The notes under the pieces: generated by a model
Database searches by the model: none
Told to the model about the DNA's origin: nothing
What the model saw: only the letters and a program-made list of their open reading frames with translations
Program-made: the position numbers and the translations under genes
Part shown: piece after piece, positions 35,661 through 44,402 of the stretch
Layout of the letters: each line of letters opens with the position of its first letter
Numbering within the stretch: position 1 is the stretch's first letter
NCBI GenBank assembly: GCA_963724535.1
Contig: CAVRVD010000015.1
Span: forward strand, 62,001 to 126,000
DNA from: JADJPO01 sp963724535
GTDB taxonomy: Bacteria > Actinomycetota > Actinomycetes > Actinomycetales > Kineosporiaceae
Direction: 5' to 3'
Length of the DNA stretch: 64,000 bases

Positions 35661-36599
35661 ATGGGCCCACAGACCGACCCCCTGGTCACCCCGGACGACG
35701 TCGAGCGCGCCGCCGAGCGGATCGCCCGGCACGTGCGTCGGACCCCGTTGATCCAGCACGACGGCCTCGTCATCAAGCTCGAGCTGCTCCAGCACACGGG
35801 ATCGTTCAAGCCGAGGGGCGCGTTCAACCGGGTGCTGTCCACCCCGGCCCTGCCCCAGGCCGGCGTGATCACCGCCAGCGGCGGCAACCACGGGGCGGCC
35901 ATCTCCTCCGTGGGTACCCGGCTCGGGGTGCCGGTCGAGGTGTTCGTGCCGTCGACCTCCCCGGCGATCAAGCGCGAGGTGATCGAGCGGTACGGGGCCA
36001 CGGTCACCGTGGTCGAGGGCTACTACAACGACGCCCAGGATGCCGCGCTCGCCCGGCAGCGCCAGAGCGGCGCGCTCATGGTGCACGCGTTCGACCATCC
36101 GGCCACGGTGGCCGGTCAGGGCACGATGGCCCGTGAGCTGGAGGACCAGCTGGCCCGGGAGGGCCTCGGGTTCGACACCCTGGTGGTGGCGACCGGCGGC
36201 GGGGGGCTCGTCTCCGGCCAGGCCGCCTGGCTGCGCGACCGGGTGCGGATCGTCAGCGTCGAGCCCGAGGCGACCCACTGCCTCAGGGCCGCCCTGGCCG
36301 CCGGGGAGCCGGTCGACGTGCCGGTGGGCGGCCTGGCTGCCGACTCCCTCGGCGCCCGGCGGATCGGCGCCGTCCCCTGGTCCCTGGTGCGGCACTTCGT
36401 CGACGAGGCGGTAACCGTGCCGGACGAGGCGATCAGAGCAGCCCAGCGTGCCCTCTGGCAGGACCTGCGCCTGGTGGTCGAACCCGGCGGGGCCGCCGCC
36501 TACGCCGCCCTGCGCACCGGCGCCTACCGGCCCGCACCCGGTGAGCGGGTCGTGGTCGTTCTCTGCGGCGGCAACTGCGATCCGGCCACGGTCAGCTGA
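35661..36599 (+). CDS. PLP-dependent threonine/serine dehydratase-like enzyme
   Basis: 312 residues. The PLP lysine is in TGSFKPRGAFNRV, the phosphate-binding loop in TASGGNHGAA and a second Gly-rich loop in VVATGGGGLVSGQA. Length and motifs match short catabolic threonine dehydratases (no ACT domain), so allosteric control by isoleucine is not expected. Serine racemase activity is an alternative. ATG 35661 follows GCGGGG. Confidence 0.87.
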   Translation: MGPQTDPLVTPDDVERAAERIARHVRRTPLIQHDGLVIKLELLQHTGSFKPRGAFNRVLSTPALPQAGVITASGGNHGAAISSVGTRLGVPVEVFVPSTSPAIKREVIERYGATVTVVEGYYNDAQDAALARQRQSGALMVHAFDHPATVAGQGTMARELEDQLAREGLGFDTLVVATGGGGLVSGQAAWLRDRVRIVSVEPEATHCLRAALAAGEPVDVPVGGLAADSLGARRIGAVPWSLVRHFVDEAVTVPDEAIRAAQRALWQDLRLVVEPGGAAAYAALRTGAYRPAPGERVVVVLCGGNCDPATVS

Positions 36600-36836
36600 G
36601 GCACGCAGTATGTCCTGTTCTGCCCCAGAGGCCGAGCGGGTTGTGGTGAATCCGGACCACGCCTCGCCACCGTGCCCGTCGATGCGCGGCGTCGGCGGGG
36701 CCTGGCCCCCTCTGAACAGCGTGAGCGGCGTCACGTCGGCTGTGACCTTTTTGTGACTCCACGGGTGCATCCCGATCAGGGCCCACCGAAGAAGGACAGG
36801 CAGACGCCCAACCGGGGCGACCCGAAAGGAGACTCC

Positions 36837-37427
36837 ATGCGCCACCGCCGGATCGCTGCTGCCATGTTCGCAGCGGCTGCTCTGACCCTGACCGCCTGCA
36901 GCTCGGACGACGCTGCGGACACCGCGACCTCGGCCGCGAGCGAAGCCGCTTCGGTGGCCGAGTCCGCCACCGACGAAGCCACCGACACAGCCACCGACAC
37001 AGCCGGCACCATCGTCGACGTCGCCGGCGGCAACCCCGACTTCTCGACCCTGGTCGCCGCGGTCACCGCGGCAGACCTGGGCGAGACCCTCAGCGGCGAC
37101 GGACCGTTCACGGTCTTCGCCCCGACCAACGAGGCGTTCGCGGCGCTGCCGGCCGGGGTCCTGGACAAGCTGCTGCTGCCCGAGAACAAGGAGACGCTGA
37201 CCAAGATCCTCACCTACCACGTGCTGCCGGCCGAGGTGTTGGCCGCCGACGTGACCGCCGGTGACGTCGCCACCGTCGAGGGCAGCAACATCACGATCAC
37301 CACGGATGATGGTGTCAAGGTCAACGACGCCACGGTCACGGCCACCGACGTGGAAGCCTCGAACGGCGTCATCCACGTCATCGACCAGGTGCTGGTGCCC
37401 GAGGGCGTGGACGTGGCCGCGCTCTGA
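36837..37427 (+). CDS. fasciclin (FAS1) domain lipoprotein
   Basis: 196 residues. The signal peptide ends with a lipobox (LTLTAC), followed by an Ala/Ser/Thr/Asp-rich linker and one FAS1 domain with GPFTVFAPTNEAFAAL (H1 region) and YHVLPAEVLAADV through NGVIHVIDQVLVP (H2 region). It resembles MPT70/MPT83-type surface lipoproteins of mycobacteria, thought to act in adhesion. The ribosome site GAAAGGAG is near consensus, which suggests strong expression. A stem-loop follows the gene. Confidence 0.92.
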   Translation: MRHRRIAAAMFAAAALTLTACSSDDAADTATSAASEAASVAESATDEATDTATDTAGTIVDVAGGNPDFSTLVAAVTAADLGETLSGDGPFTVFAPTNEAFAALPAGVLDKLLLPENKETLTKILTYHVLPAEVLAADVTAGDVATVEGSNITITTDDGVKVNDATVTATDVEASNGVIHVIDQVLVPEGVDVAAL

Positions 37428-37472
37428 CCGTTCCTTGCTCCGAGGACGCCGACGAAGCGTCCCGCACGACAG

Positions 37473-37508
37473 CCGAGGCCCGCCTGGCCCCCCCGAGGCG
37501 GGCCTCGG
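37473..37508 (+). terminator. stem-loop terminator after the fasciclin gene
   Basis: CCGAGGCCCGCCT (37473–37485) pairs perfectly with AGGCGGGCCTCGG (37496–37508) around a C-rich 10-nt loop, 46 nt after the stop codon. There is no T tract, as is common in very GC-rich actinobacteria. Confidence 0.65.
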
Positions 37509-37525
37509 CGCGTCGCTGGTGGACG

Positions 37526-38188
37526 ATGGTCGCCGTGACGTCTGCCGAGCAGGACACCGGGACCGACCGACGCAACGGCGGGCCGGACCCCCTTACGGCC
37601 GTGGACTGGCCGGTTCGCACCGAACGGCTGGTGCTGCGCCGGGCCCGGCCCGGGGACGCCGAGGCCACCTGGGCGTTCCGGCGACTGCCCGAGGTCCAGG
37701 AGTGGATCACCACTGCGGCGGCCACCCCGGCAGCCCACCATGAGCACTTCACCGACCCGCGCCGACTCGCGGGCACCGTGATCGTGGAACGGGACGGCGC
37801 CGTGATCGGCGACCTACTGATCCGGGTCGGGGACCTCTGGGCGCAGACCGAGGTGGCCGACCACGCCCGCGGCATGCAGGCCGAGATCGGCTGGAGCTTG
37901 CACCCCGACCACCAGGGGCGGGGTTATGCCACAGAGGCGGTGCGGACGGCCATCGACCTCTGCTTCGGCCCGATGGGGCTGCACCGGGTGATGGCCAGCT
38001 GTTTCACCGGCAGCGAGCGGTCCTGGAGGCTCATGGAGCGGGTCGGCATGCGCCGAGAGGCACACCACGTGCGCGACAGCCTGCACCGCACTCGGGGCTG
38101 GATCGACGGGTACACCTATGCCCTGCTGCACACCGAGTGGCTGCACACCGAGTGGCCAATCCGACCCCTCGATACGCTGGCGGACTGA
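37526..38188 (+). CDS. GNAT-family N-acetyltransferase (RimJ/RimL-like)
   Basis: 220 residues. TERLVLRRARPGDAEATWAFR starts the fold, IGWSLHPDHQGRGYATEAVRTAIDLCF is the acetyl-CoA motif and GLHRVMASCFTGSERSWRLMERVGMRREAH completes it, in the style of ribosomal-protein or antibiotic acetyltransferases. The C-terminal LHTEWLHTEW arises from a perfect 15-bp tandem duplication. The start is uncertain; ATG 37526 and GTG 37538 are possible. Confidence 0.85.
   Translation: MVAVTSAEQDTGTDRRNGGPDPLTAVDWPVRTERLVLRRARPGDAEATWAFRRLPEVQEWITTAAATPAAHHEHFTDPRRLAGTVIVERDGAVIGDLLIRVGDLWAQTEVADHARGMQAEIGWSLHPDHQGRGYATEAVRTAIDLCFGPMGLHRVMASCFTGSERSWRLMERVGMRREAHHVRDSLHRTRGWIDGYTYALLHTEWLHTEWPIRPLDTLAD
38126..38155. 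repeat. perfect 15-bp tandem duplication
   Basis: CTGCACACCGAGTGG occurs twice without interruption, adding LHTEW near the C-terminus of the acetyltransferase. Confidence 0.95.
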
Positions 38189-38259
38189 GCTCTCCTGGCA
38201 GGCCGCGAACCGCTGGGCGGCCATGGCGGTTCGAGCCGCCCGGGTGGGAGGGTGGAGGC

Positions 38260-40437
38260 ATGCCAGCCCCGCAGGTGGGTACCCGACCGTCGGCGCTGCG
38301 CGCCACCGGAGAGGTGGTGCTGACGGTCGGGATCGCCGCCCTCGGCGTGTGGCTCGGGCTGACCCTGTTCGGCACCGACGAGTCGGTCTCCCCGGGCCTG
38401 GTCGTCGCGGTGACCGTGGCCCTGCTGACGGTCGAGGTCGCGCTGCGTCCGGTGCTACGGCTACTGGCCGGGCGGGGCAGTGTGGCCCTGGCGCTGGCGC
38501 TCGGCATCGTGGTCCAGGTCGGCGTGGTCGGCGCCGTGCTGTATCTCGGTGCCGGGCTCGACGTGCAGAGCTGGTCGCGGGTCGTGCTGGTGATGTCCAC
38601 GGCGGCGCTGGTCGTGGCCGTCGGTCGGTGGCTCGTGGGCGCCAGCGATGCCGCCTACGTGATCGGCCACGCCACCCGGCTCCGCCGGCTGCGGCGCAGC
38701 CCGATCCCGGACCCGCCACGTCGCGGGTTGGTCGTCGTCCAGATCGATGGGCTGTCCGAGACTGTGTTGCGCCGGGCCGTCGCCTCCGGTCAGGCGCCGA
38801 CGCTGACCCGTTGGCTGCGCAACGGCAGCCACATCTTCCAGCCGTGGTGGGCCGGGCTGCCCTCGACCACCCCGGCCAGCCAGGCGGCGATCCTGTACGG
38901 CGACGACCGGACAGTGCCCGGCTTCCGGTGGTGGGACCGGGATGCCGGACGTCTGGTGGTCTCCAACCGGCCCACGGACGCCGCGCTGGTCGAGTCCCGG
39001 CTGCCGGCCGGGACCGGCGTGTTGCGCAAGGGGGGAGTCGCGGTGAGCACCGCGTTCACGGGCGGCGCGGACCACTCGTTCCTGGTGTTCAGCCGTGCTG
39101 TCCGGCGGCAGGGGCTGGGTTCGGGAGACGCCTTCGTACCGCTGTTCGCCAGCCCGTTCCTGCTGCCGCGGACGGTGCTGCTGACCTTCGGCGAGATGGC
39201 CAAGGAGGCCTTCCAGGCGCGACGACAACGGACCCTCGACGTCCAGCCCCGGATTCGGCGCAAGCCGTCCTACGTCGCGCTGCGCGGTATCACCAACGTG
39301 CTGCTGCGCACCACCAACCTGGTCGTCGTCGCGGACCAGATGAGCCGTGGCGCACCGATCATCTTCGTCGACTTCGTCGACTACGACGAGATCGCCCATC
39401 ACGCCGGACCCGAACGGCCCGAGGCGATGCGGGCCCTGGAGGGCCTGGACGCCCTGATCTCCGAGCTGGAGGCGGTCGCATTGCGGCTGCCGACCGCATA
39501 TGAGCTCGTCATCTGGTCCGACCATGGCCAGAGCCTCGGGTCGACCTTCGAGCAGCTCACCGGATCGACTCTGGCGCAGCGGGTCCGCGAGCTGATGGCG
39601 GACGACGCGGTGGAGCTGCTGGAGGCCAGCGGAGGCGACGACTGGGGGCCGATGAACGCCCTGGTCGTAGCCACAGTGGGCAGCACCGGCCGCCGGCCGG
39701 ACTCCTACGTCATGGGTCCGGACCGGATCGAGCCCCGCCGTAAGGAGCGGCGCCAGGCCCGCAGATCGCCGCCGCGCAAGGACGTTCCGGATCTGGTCGT
39801 GGTCGGTGGTGGCAACCTGGGGATGATCTGGTTCCCCGAGCTGGCCGAGCGGCCCACCCTGGCCGAGATCGACGACCGCTGGCCGGGTCTCGTGCCGGGC
39901 CTGGTGCTCACCGAGGGCATCGGCATGGTGCTCGCCGCGGTCGGACCGGGACAGGCGGTCGCGATCGGCGCCAAGGGCACGCGCCGGGTGGGCGGCGCCG
40001 CGGACGGGATGGTGGACGGCTCGGACCCGTTGGCGCCGTATGACATCCGCGGCATCCATGACCTGCGCCGGCTGACCGGGATGGCCAACTGCGGCGATCT
40101 TGTGGTGGTGTCCACAGTGGACCAGTTCGGCCAGGTGCACGCCTTCGAGCACCAGGTCGGCAGCCACGGCGGGCTCGGCGGGCCACAGAACGAAGGAGTG
40201 CTGATCCACCCGGTGTCGCTGCCGGTCGACCCCGACCTGCTGGGCGTCAACATCGTTGCGACCGAGCCGGACGCTCCTCGACCGGTCCTGGTCGGCGCCA
40301 CGGCCATCCACACTCAGCTGCTGCGGTGGCGGCGGACGCAGGGCACCCTCGACGGCTCCGCGCAGGGCGATCACGCACAACTCAGCACTGTCTCGGGGGG
40401 TGGATCCCGCACCGGCTCGGCGGGGGGCGATGAGTGA
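38260..40437 (+). CDS. membrane-bound alkaline-phosphatase-superfamily protein with holin-like N-terminus
   Basis: 725 residues. The N-terminal 145 residues hold four membrane segments resembling a phage-holin-like domain. From about residue 155 a phosphatase/phosphodiesterase-type domain follows: VVVQIDGLSETVLRRA (first metal Asp), TPASQAAILYGDD (Thr nucleophile region), IFVDFVDYDEIAHHAG, ELVIWSDHGQSLG and HQVGSHGGLGG (metal ligands). It should hydrolyse a phosphodiester or phosphomonoester; topology suggests the enzyme domain is cytosolic or external depending on the four helices. ATG 38260 has GGAGG. The end overlaps the next gene by 8 nt (ATGAGTGA). Confidence 0.8.
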   Translation: MPAPQVGTRPSALRATGEVVLTVGIAALGVWLGLTLFGTDESVSPGLVVAVTVALLTVEVALRPVLRLLAGRGSVALALALGIVVQVGVVGAVLYLGAGLDVQSWSRVVLVMSTAALVVAVGRWLVGASDAAYVIGHATRLRRLRRSPIPDPPRRGLVVVQIDGLSETVLRRAVASGQAPTLTRWLRNGSHIFQPWWAGLPSTTPASQAAILYGDDRTVPGFRWWDRDAGRLVVSNRPTDAALVESRLPAGTGVLRKGGVAVSTAFTGGADHSFLVFSRAVRRQGLGSGDAFVPLFASPFLLPRTVLLTFGEMAKEAFQARRQRTLDVQPRIRRKPSYVALRGITNVLLRTTNLVVVADQMSRGAPIIFVDFVDYDEIAHHAGPERPEAMRALEGLDALISELEAVALRLPTAYELVIWSDHGQSLGSTFEQLTGSTLAQRVRELMADDAVELLEASGGDDWGPMNALVVATVGSTGRRPDSYVMGPDRIEPRRKERRQARRSPPRKDVPDLVVVGGGNLGMIWFPELAERPTLAEIDDRWPGLVPGLVLTEGIGMVLAAVGPGQAVAIGAKGTRRVGGAADGMVDGSDPLAPYDIRGIHDLRRLTGMANCGDLVVVSTVDQFGQVHAFEHQVGSHGGLGGPQNEGVLIHPVSLPVDPDLLGVNIVATEPDAPRPVLVGATAIHTQLLRWRRTQGTLDGSAQGDHAQLSTVSGGGSRTGSAGGDE

Positions 40438-41239
40438 GCAGATCCGCATCACCTGGCTCGGTCACGCCTCGGTGACCATAGACATCCTTCGGGACGGTCC
40501 GGACGGCGCGAACCCGGTGCGGCTGCTCACCGACCCGGTGCTCGGTCACGCCGTCGGGCCGTTGGCCCGGTTCACCGCTCGGCCCCGGGTGCGGGACTGG
40601 GCGGGAGCGGACGCCGTCCTGCTCTCCCACCTGCACCACGACCACGCCGACCTCGCCTCGCTGCGCCGACTGCGCGACGTCCCGATCGCCGCCTCGCCGA
40701 CCAACGCCCCGTGGCTGCTCAGGCAGGGCCTGAGCCCGGCACCGATCGAGGAGGCGACGGACAACGAGCACTGGTGGCGGGCTGCCGACGGCGTGCAGGT
40801 GCGCCTGGTGCGGGCCGACCACTTCGCCCGACCCATGCCGCACCGTCCCAACGCGGCGCACGGATTCGTCGTGCGCACCCAGGAGGCCGCCATCTGGTTC
40901 GCCGGAGACACCTCGCTGCACGAGGACATGGACCGGCTCGCCGAGCTGGCCGGTCGCCCGATCGACGTGGCGCTGGTGCCGATCGGTGGGTGGGGACCGC
41001 GGCTGTCACCGGGCCACCTCGGTCCGCGCGAGGCGGCCGAGGCGGTGGCCCGGTCCGCGGCGCGGCACGTGATGCCGATCCACTACGGCACCCTGCATCC
41101 ACGGGCCTGGCCGACGTCCTGGCTGGAATGGCTGCACGCTCCGCTGGAGCACTTCGCCGAGGAGCTGCCGGCGTGGACGACGGCGCAGCTGCACCCGCTG
41201 GCCGTGAGCGAGTCGGTGACCCTGGCCTTCAACCCATAG
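40430..41239 (+). CDS. metallo-beta-lactamase-fold hydrolase (UlaG-like)
   Basis: 269 residues. ITWLGHASVTID, the metal motif LSHLHHDHADL, RADHFA, WFAGDTSLHED and VMPIHYGT are those of MBL-fold hydrolases of the UlaG/YtnP-type. The overlap with the phosphatase gene suggests coupled translation and a related pathway, possibly phospholipid or phosphodiester metabolism as in the NAPE-PLD relatives of this fold; this last point is inference. Confidence 0.87.
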   Translation: MSEQIRITWLGHASVTIDILRDGPDGANPVRLLTDPVLGHAVGPLARFTARPRVRDWAGADAVLLSHLHHDHADLASLRRLRDVPIAASPTNAPWLLRQGLSPAPIEEATDNEHWWRAADGVQVRLVRADHFARPMPHRPNAAHGFVVRTQEAAIWFAGDTSLHEDMDRLAELAGRPIDVALVPIGGWGPRLSPGHLGPREAAEAVARSAARHVMPIHYGTLHPRAWPTSWLEWLHAPLEHFAEELPAWTTAQLHPLAVSESVTLAFNP

Positions 41240-41303
41240 TCGACCCGCCCTGCTCGAGCCACCCAGGATCCACATCGCCCTGGCCGAGGCGACGCCGCCG
41301 GGC

Positions 41304-42344
41304 TCACACGACCGCGCGGACCTCGGCGAAGTGACAGGCCGACTGGTGGTCGGCGAGGCGCACCTCGAGCGCCGGCTCGGTCTCGGCGCAGATGTCCTGG
41401 GCCTTCCAGCAGCGGGTGCGGAACCGGCAGCCGGACGGCGGGTTGGCCGGGCTGGGCACGTCCCCGGTAAGCCGGATGATCTCGCGGCTGGCCCGCTTCC
41501 TCGGGTCCGGCACCGGCACCGCCGACAGCAGCGCCTGGGTGTAGGGGTGGCTCGGCCGGGTGTAGATCTGGTCCTCGGTGCCGACCTCGACCAGCTTGCC
41601 GAGGTACATCACGCCGACCCGGTCGCTGATGTGCCGGACCACCGACAGATCGTGGGCGATGAACACGTAGGACAACCCGAACTCGGTCTGCAGCTGCTCC
41701 AGCAGATTCATCACCTGCGCCTGGATCGACACGTCGAGGGCCGAAACCGGCTCGTCACAGATGATGATCTCCGGGCGCAGCGCCAGCGCCCGGGCGATGC
41801 CGATCCGCTGCCGCTGTCCGCCGGAGAACTGGTGCGGGTAGCGGTTGATGTGCTCGGGGTTGAGGCCGACGACATCGAGCAGGTCCTGGACGGCGCGGCG
41901 CCGGTCACCCTTCGGGGTCACGTCCGGGTGGATCTCGAACGGCTCCCCGACGATGTCGCCGACGGTCATCCGCGGGTTGAGCGACGAGTACGGGTCCTGC
42001 ATCACCAGCTGGATGTCGCGACGGAGCTTGCGGACCTCACCCGCGTTCAGGTCGAAGACGTTGCGGCCCTTGTACTTCACGCTGCCGGACGTGGCCGGCT
42101 CCAGGTTCATCAGCACCCGACCGAGGGTCGACTTGCCACAGCCGGACTCGCCGACGATGCCCAGGGTCTCGCCCTTGCGCAGATCCAGCGAGACGCCGTC
42201 GACAGCGCGCACGTGGCCGACGGTGCGCCTGAAGACGATGCCCTGGGTGATCGGGTAGTGCTTGACCACGTCGCGGACCTCCAGGATGACCTCGTCGGAG
42301 GGTCCACGCGTTGAGGGCTCGGTCAGGACGTCAGCCTCACTCAT
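41304..42344 (-). CDS. oppF: oligopeptide ABC transporter ATP-binding protein OppF
   Basis: 346 residues. GIVGESGCGKSTLGRVLMNL is Walker A, FSGGQRQRIGIARALALRP the signature and IICDEPVSALDVSIQAQ Walker B; the C-terminal SHPYTQALLSAVPVPDP and the Cys-containing GCRFRTRCWKAQDIC segment are typical of Opp/Dpp ATPases, which bind an iron–sulphur cluster there. It powers peptide uptake with OppD. Its start overlaps oppD by 8 nt (ATGAGTGA). Confidence 0.93.
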   Translation of the reverse strand: MSEADVLTEPSTRGPSDEVILEVRDVVKHYPITQGIVFRRTVGHVRAVDGVSLDLRKGETLGIVGESGCGKSTLGRVLMNLEPATSGSVKYKGRNVFDLNAGEVRKLRRDIQLVMQDPYSSLNPRMTVGDIVGEPFEIHPDVTPKGDRRRAVQDLLDVVGLNPEHINRYPHQFSGGQRQRIGIARALALRPEIIICDEPVSALDVSIQAQVMNLLEQLQTEFGLSYVFIAHDLSVVRHISDRVGVMYLGKLVEVGTEDQIYTRPSHPYTQALLSAVPVPDPRKRASREIIRLTGDVPSPANPPSGCRFRTRCWKAQDICAETEPALEVRLADHQSACHFAEVRAVV

Positions 42345-43377
42345 CGAACAGCTCCCCGGCGTAGTGGCACGCACTGGCCCGGGTCGGGCTCAGCCTGAGC
42401 AGCGGCGGCAGCTCGGTGGTGCACCGCTCGGGCTGCATCCGGGGACAGCGCGGGTTGAAGGCGCATCCCGACGGGATCCGGGTCAGGTTGGGCGGCAGAC
42501 CCTTGATCGTGTGCAGCTCCTTGCCCTTCTGGTCCAGGCGCGGGATCGAGTCCAGCAACGCCTTGGTGTAGGGATGACAGGGCTTCTCGTACAGGTCGAG
42601 GACCCCGGCCTCCTCGACGATCCGGCCGGCGTACATGACCGCGATCCGGTCGGCGACCCCGGCCACCACGCCCAGGTCGTGCGTGATCAGGATCAGCCCC
42701 ATGTGCCGCTCGGCCTGGATCTCGGCGAGCAGGTCCATGATCTGGGCCTGCACCGTCACGTCGAGGGCCGTGGTGGGTTCGTCGGCGATCAGCAGCTCGG
42801 GATCCAGCGCGAGGGACATCGCGATCATGACCCGTTGCCGCATGCCGCCGGAGAACTGATGCGGGAACTCGTTCACCCGCTGCTTGGCGTACGGGATCTT
42901 CACCAGGTCGAGCAGCTCGATGGACTTCTTCTTCGCCTCGGAGCGGCTGGCGCCGGTCCGAGTCCGGAACTGCTCGCCGATCTGGAAGCCGACGTTGAAC
43001 ACCGGGTTCAGCGCGGACAGGGCATCCTGGAAGATCATGGCCATGCCGGCCCCGCGGAGCTTGCGCCGGTCCTCCTTGGGCATGGTAAGCAGGTCCTGGC
43101 CGCGGAACCGGATGGACCCGCCGGTCACGAACCCGGGCGGGGTGTCCAGAATGCCCATGATCGCCTGGGCGGTGACGCTCTTGCCGGACCCGGACTCGCC
43201 CAGGACCGCCAGGGTCTCCCCGGCGTCCACGTGGTAGGTGACTCCGTTGATCACCTTGGCCACGCCCTCGTCGGTGCGGAACTCGACCCGCAGGTCCTCG
43301 ACATCCAGCAGCCGCCCGCTCTCGGCGGGGGCGCGACGGACCGGTTCGGGCTGGACGTCGGACAGCGTCTCGGGCAC
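42337..43377 (-). CDS. oppD: oligopeptide ABC transporter ATP-binding protein OppD
   Basis: 346 residues. Walker A is VLGESGSGKSVTAQAIMG, the signature FSGGMRQRVMIAMSLALDP and Walker B LLIADEPTTALDVTVQAQ; CHPYTKALLDSIPRLD and GCAFNPRCPRMQPERC form the Opp-specific tail with the cysteine cluster. GTG 43377 has the strong site GAGGAGG. Confidence 0.93.
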   Translation of the reverse strand: MPETLSDVQPEPVRRAPAESGRLLDVEDLRVEFRTDEGVAKVINGVTYHVDAGETLAVLGESGSGKSVTAQAIMGILDTPPGFVTGGSIRFRGQDLLTMPKEDRRKLRGAGMAMIFQDALSALNPVFNVGFQIGEQFRTRTGASRSEAKKKSIELLDLVKIPYAKQRVNEFPHQFSGGMRQRVMIAMSLALDPELLIADEPTTALDVTVQAQIMDLLAEIQAERHMGLILITHDLGVVAGVADRIAVMYAGRIVEEAGVLDLYEKPCHPYTKALLDSIPRLDQKGKELHTIKGLPPNLTRIPSGCAFNPRCPRMQPERCTTELPPLLRLSPTRASACHYAGELFDE

Positions 43378-43403
43378 GTCGCCTCCTCAGCGCAACTCTC
43401 GGG

Positions 43404-44402
43404 TCAGCGCAGTTTGGGGTCAAGGGCTTCGCGGACCGCCTCGCCGAGCAGCACGAAGGCGAGCACCGTGGTGGTCAGGAACGCGGCCGGGAAGAGCAGC
43501 AGGTGCGGGGAGACCCTGATGTAGTTGCGGGAGTCGCTGATCGCCACGCCCCAGGAGATCACCGGCGGGGTGAGCCCGATGCCGAGGTAGGACAGGGTGG
43601 CCTCGGCGCCGATGAACGCCCCGACGGTCAAGGTGGCGTAGACCAGCACCGGGGCCAGGGTGTTGGGCAGCAGATGCCGCATCACGATCCGGTTGGCGCC
43701 CGCTCCGAGGGCACGGGCCGCGACCACATAGTCGGCCTCCTTGGCCGCGATCACCGCCGAGCGCATGATCCGCATCGACACCGGCCAGCTGAGGGCGATC
43801 AGGGTCACGATCACCAAGAACACGATCTTCACCGCGCTGGTGTTGGACCCGGGGGCGTTGAAGGTGGTGAGGATGACGATCGCGCCGAGGAAGAACGGCA
43901 GACCCATGAAGATCTCACCGAACCGGGACAGCAGGGCATCGGTCAGCCGTCCCTGGTAGCCGGCCACGATCCCCAGGACCGACCCCAGCAGCACGGTGCC
44001 CAGGGTGGCCAGCAGGCCGACCACGATCGAGGCCCGCGCCCCGTAGATGGTCCGGGCGTAGACGTCGTGCCCCTGAACGTCGTATCCGAACCAGGCCTGC
44101 GACGACGGCGGCTGGCGGCTCTTGGTCAGGTCGAACGCATTCGGGTCGGTGCTGGTGAACAGCCCGGGGGTGACCGCCATGGCGATGAAGACCAGGATCA
44201 GAACGGAGGAGATGATGAACATCGGATTGCGGCGCAGGGTGCGCCAGGCGTCCGCGGCCAGGCTGCCGACCCGTTCGTCCCCGGTGAGCTGGCCGAGCAG
44301 GTCTTCGTCGGCGAGCCCACCGCCCGGCTCCTCGACGGTGCCCGGCAGCGCTGGGCTCAGCTCCGCGTCGTGAGGGGTCTCTTTCTTGATCTGGTCACTC
44401 AT
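43404..44402 (-). CDS. oppC: oligopeptide ABC transporter permease OppC
   Basis: 332 residues with a cytosolic N-terminal extension of about 55 residues and six membrane segments. GHDVYARTIYGARASIVVGLLAT and KEADYVVAARALGAGANRIVMRHLLPN (EAA loop) are the standard OppC/DppC landmarks. The ATG overlaps the oppB stop by 8 nt (ATGAGTGA). Confidence 0.92.
   Translation of the reverse strand: MSDQIKKETPHDAELSPALPGTVEEPGGGLADEDLLGQLTGDERVGSLAADAWRTLRRNPMFIISSVLILVFIAMAVTPGLFTSTDPNAFDLTKSRQPPSSQAWFGYDVQGHDVYARTIYGARASIVVGLLATLGTVLLGSVLGIVAGYQGRLTDALLSRFGEIFMGLPFFLGAIVILTTFNAPGSNTSAVKIVFLVIVTLIALSWPVSMRIMRSAVIAAKEADYVVAARALGAGANRIVMRHLLPNTLAPVLVYATLTVGAFIGAEATLSYLGIGLTPPVISWGVAISDSRNYIRVSPHLLLFPAAFLTTTVLAFVLLGEAVREALDPKLR

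Noticed and set aside
34995..37376. A 793-codon minus-strand frame over the dehydratase and fasciclin genes
   Set aside because: It has no recognisable domain and contradicts three well-supported genes.
38461..40452. A 663-codon minus-strand frame opposite the phosphatase gene
   Set aside because: Its composition is that of an antisense shadow in GC-rich DNA and it has no motif, whereas the plus strand has a full enzyme domain.
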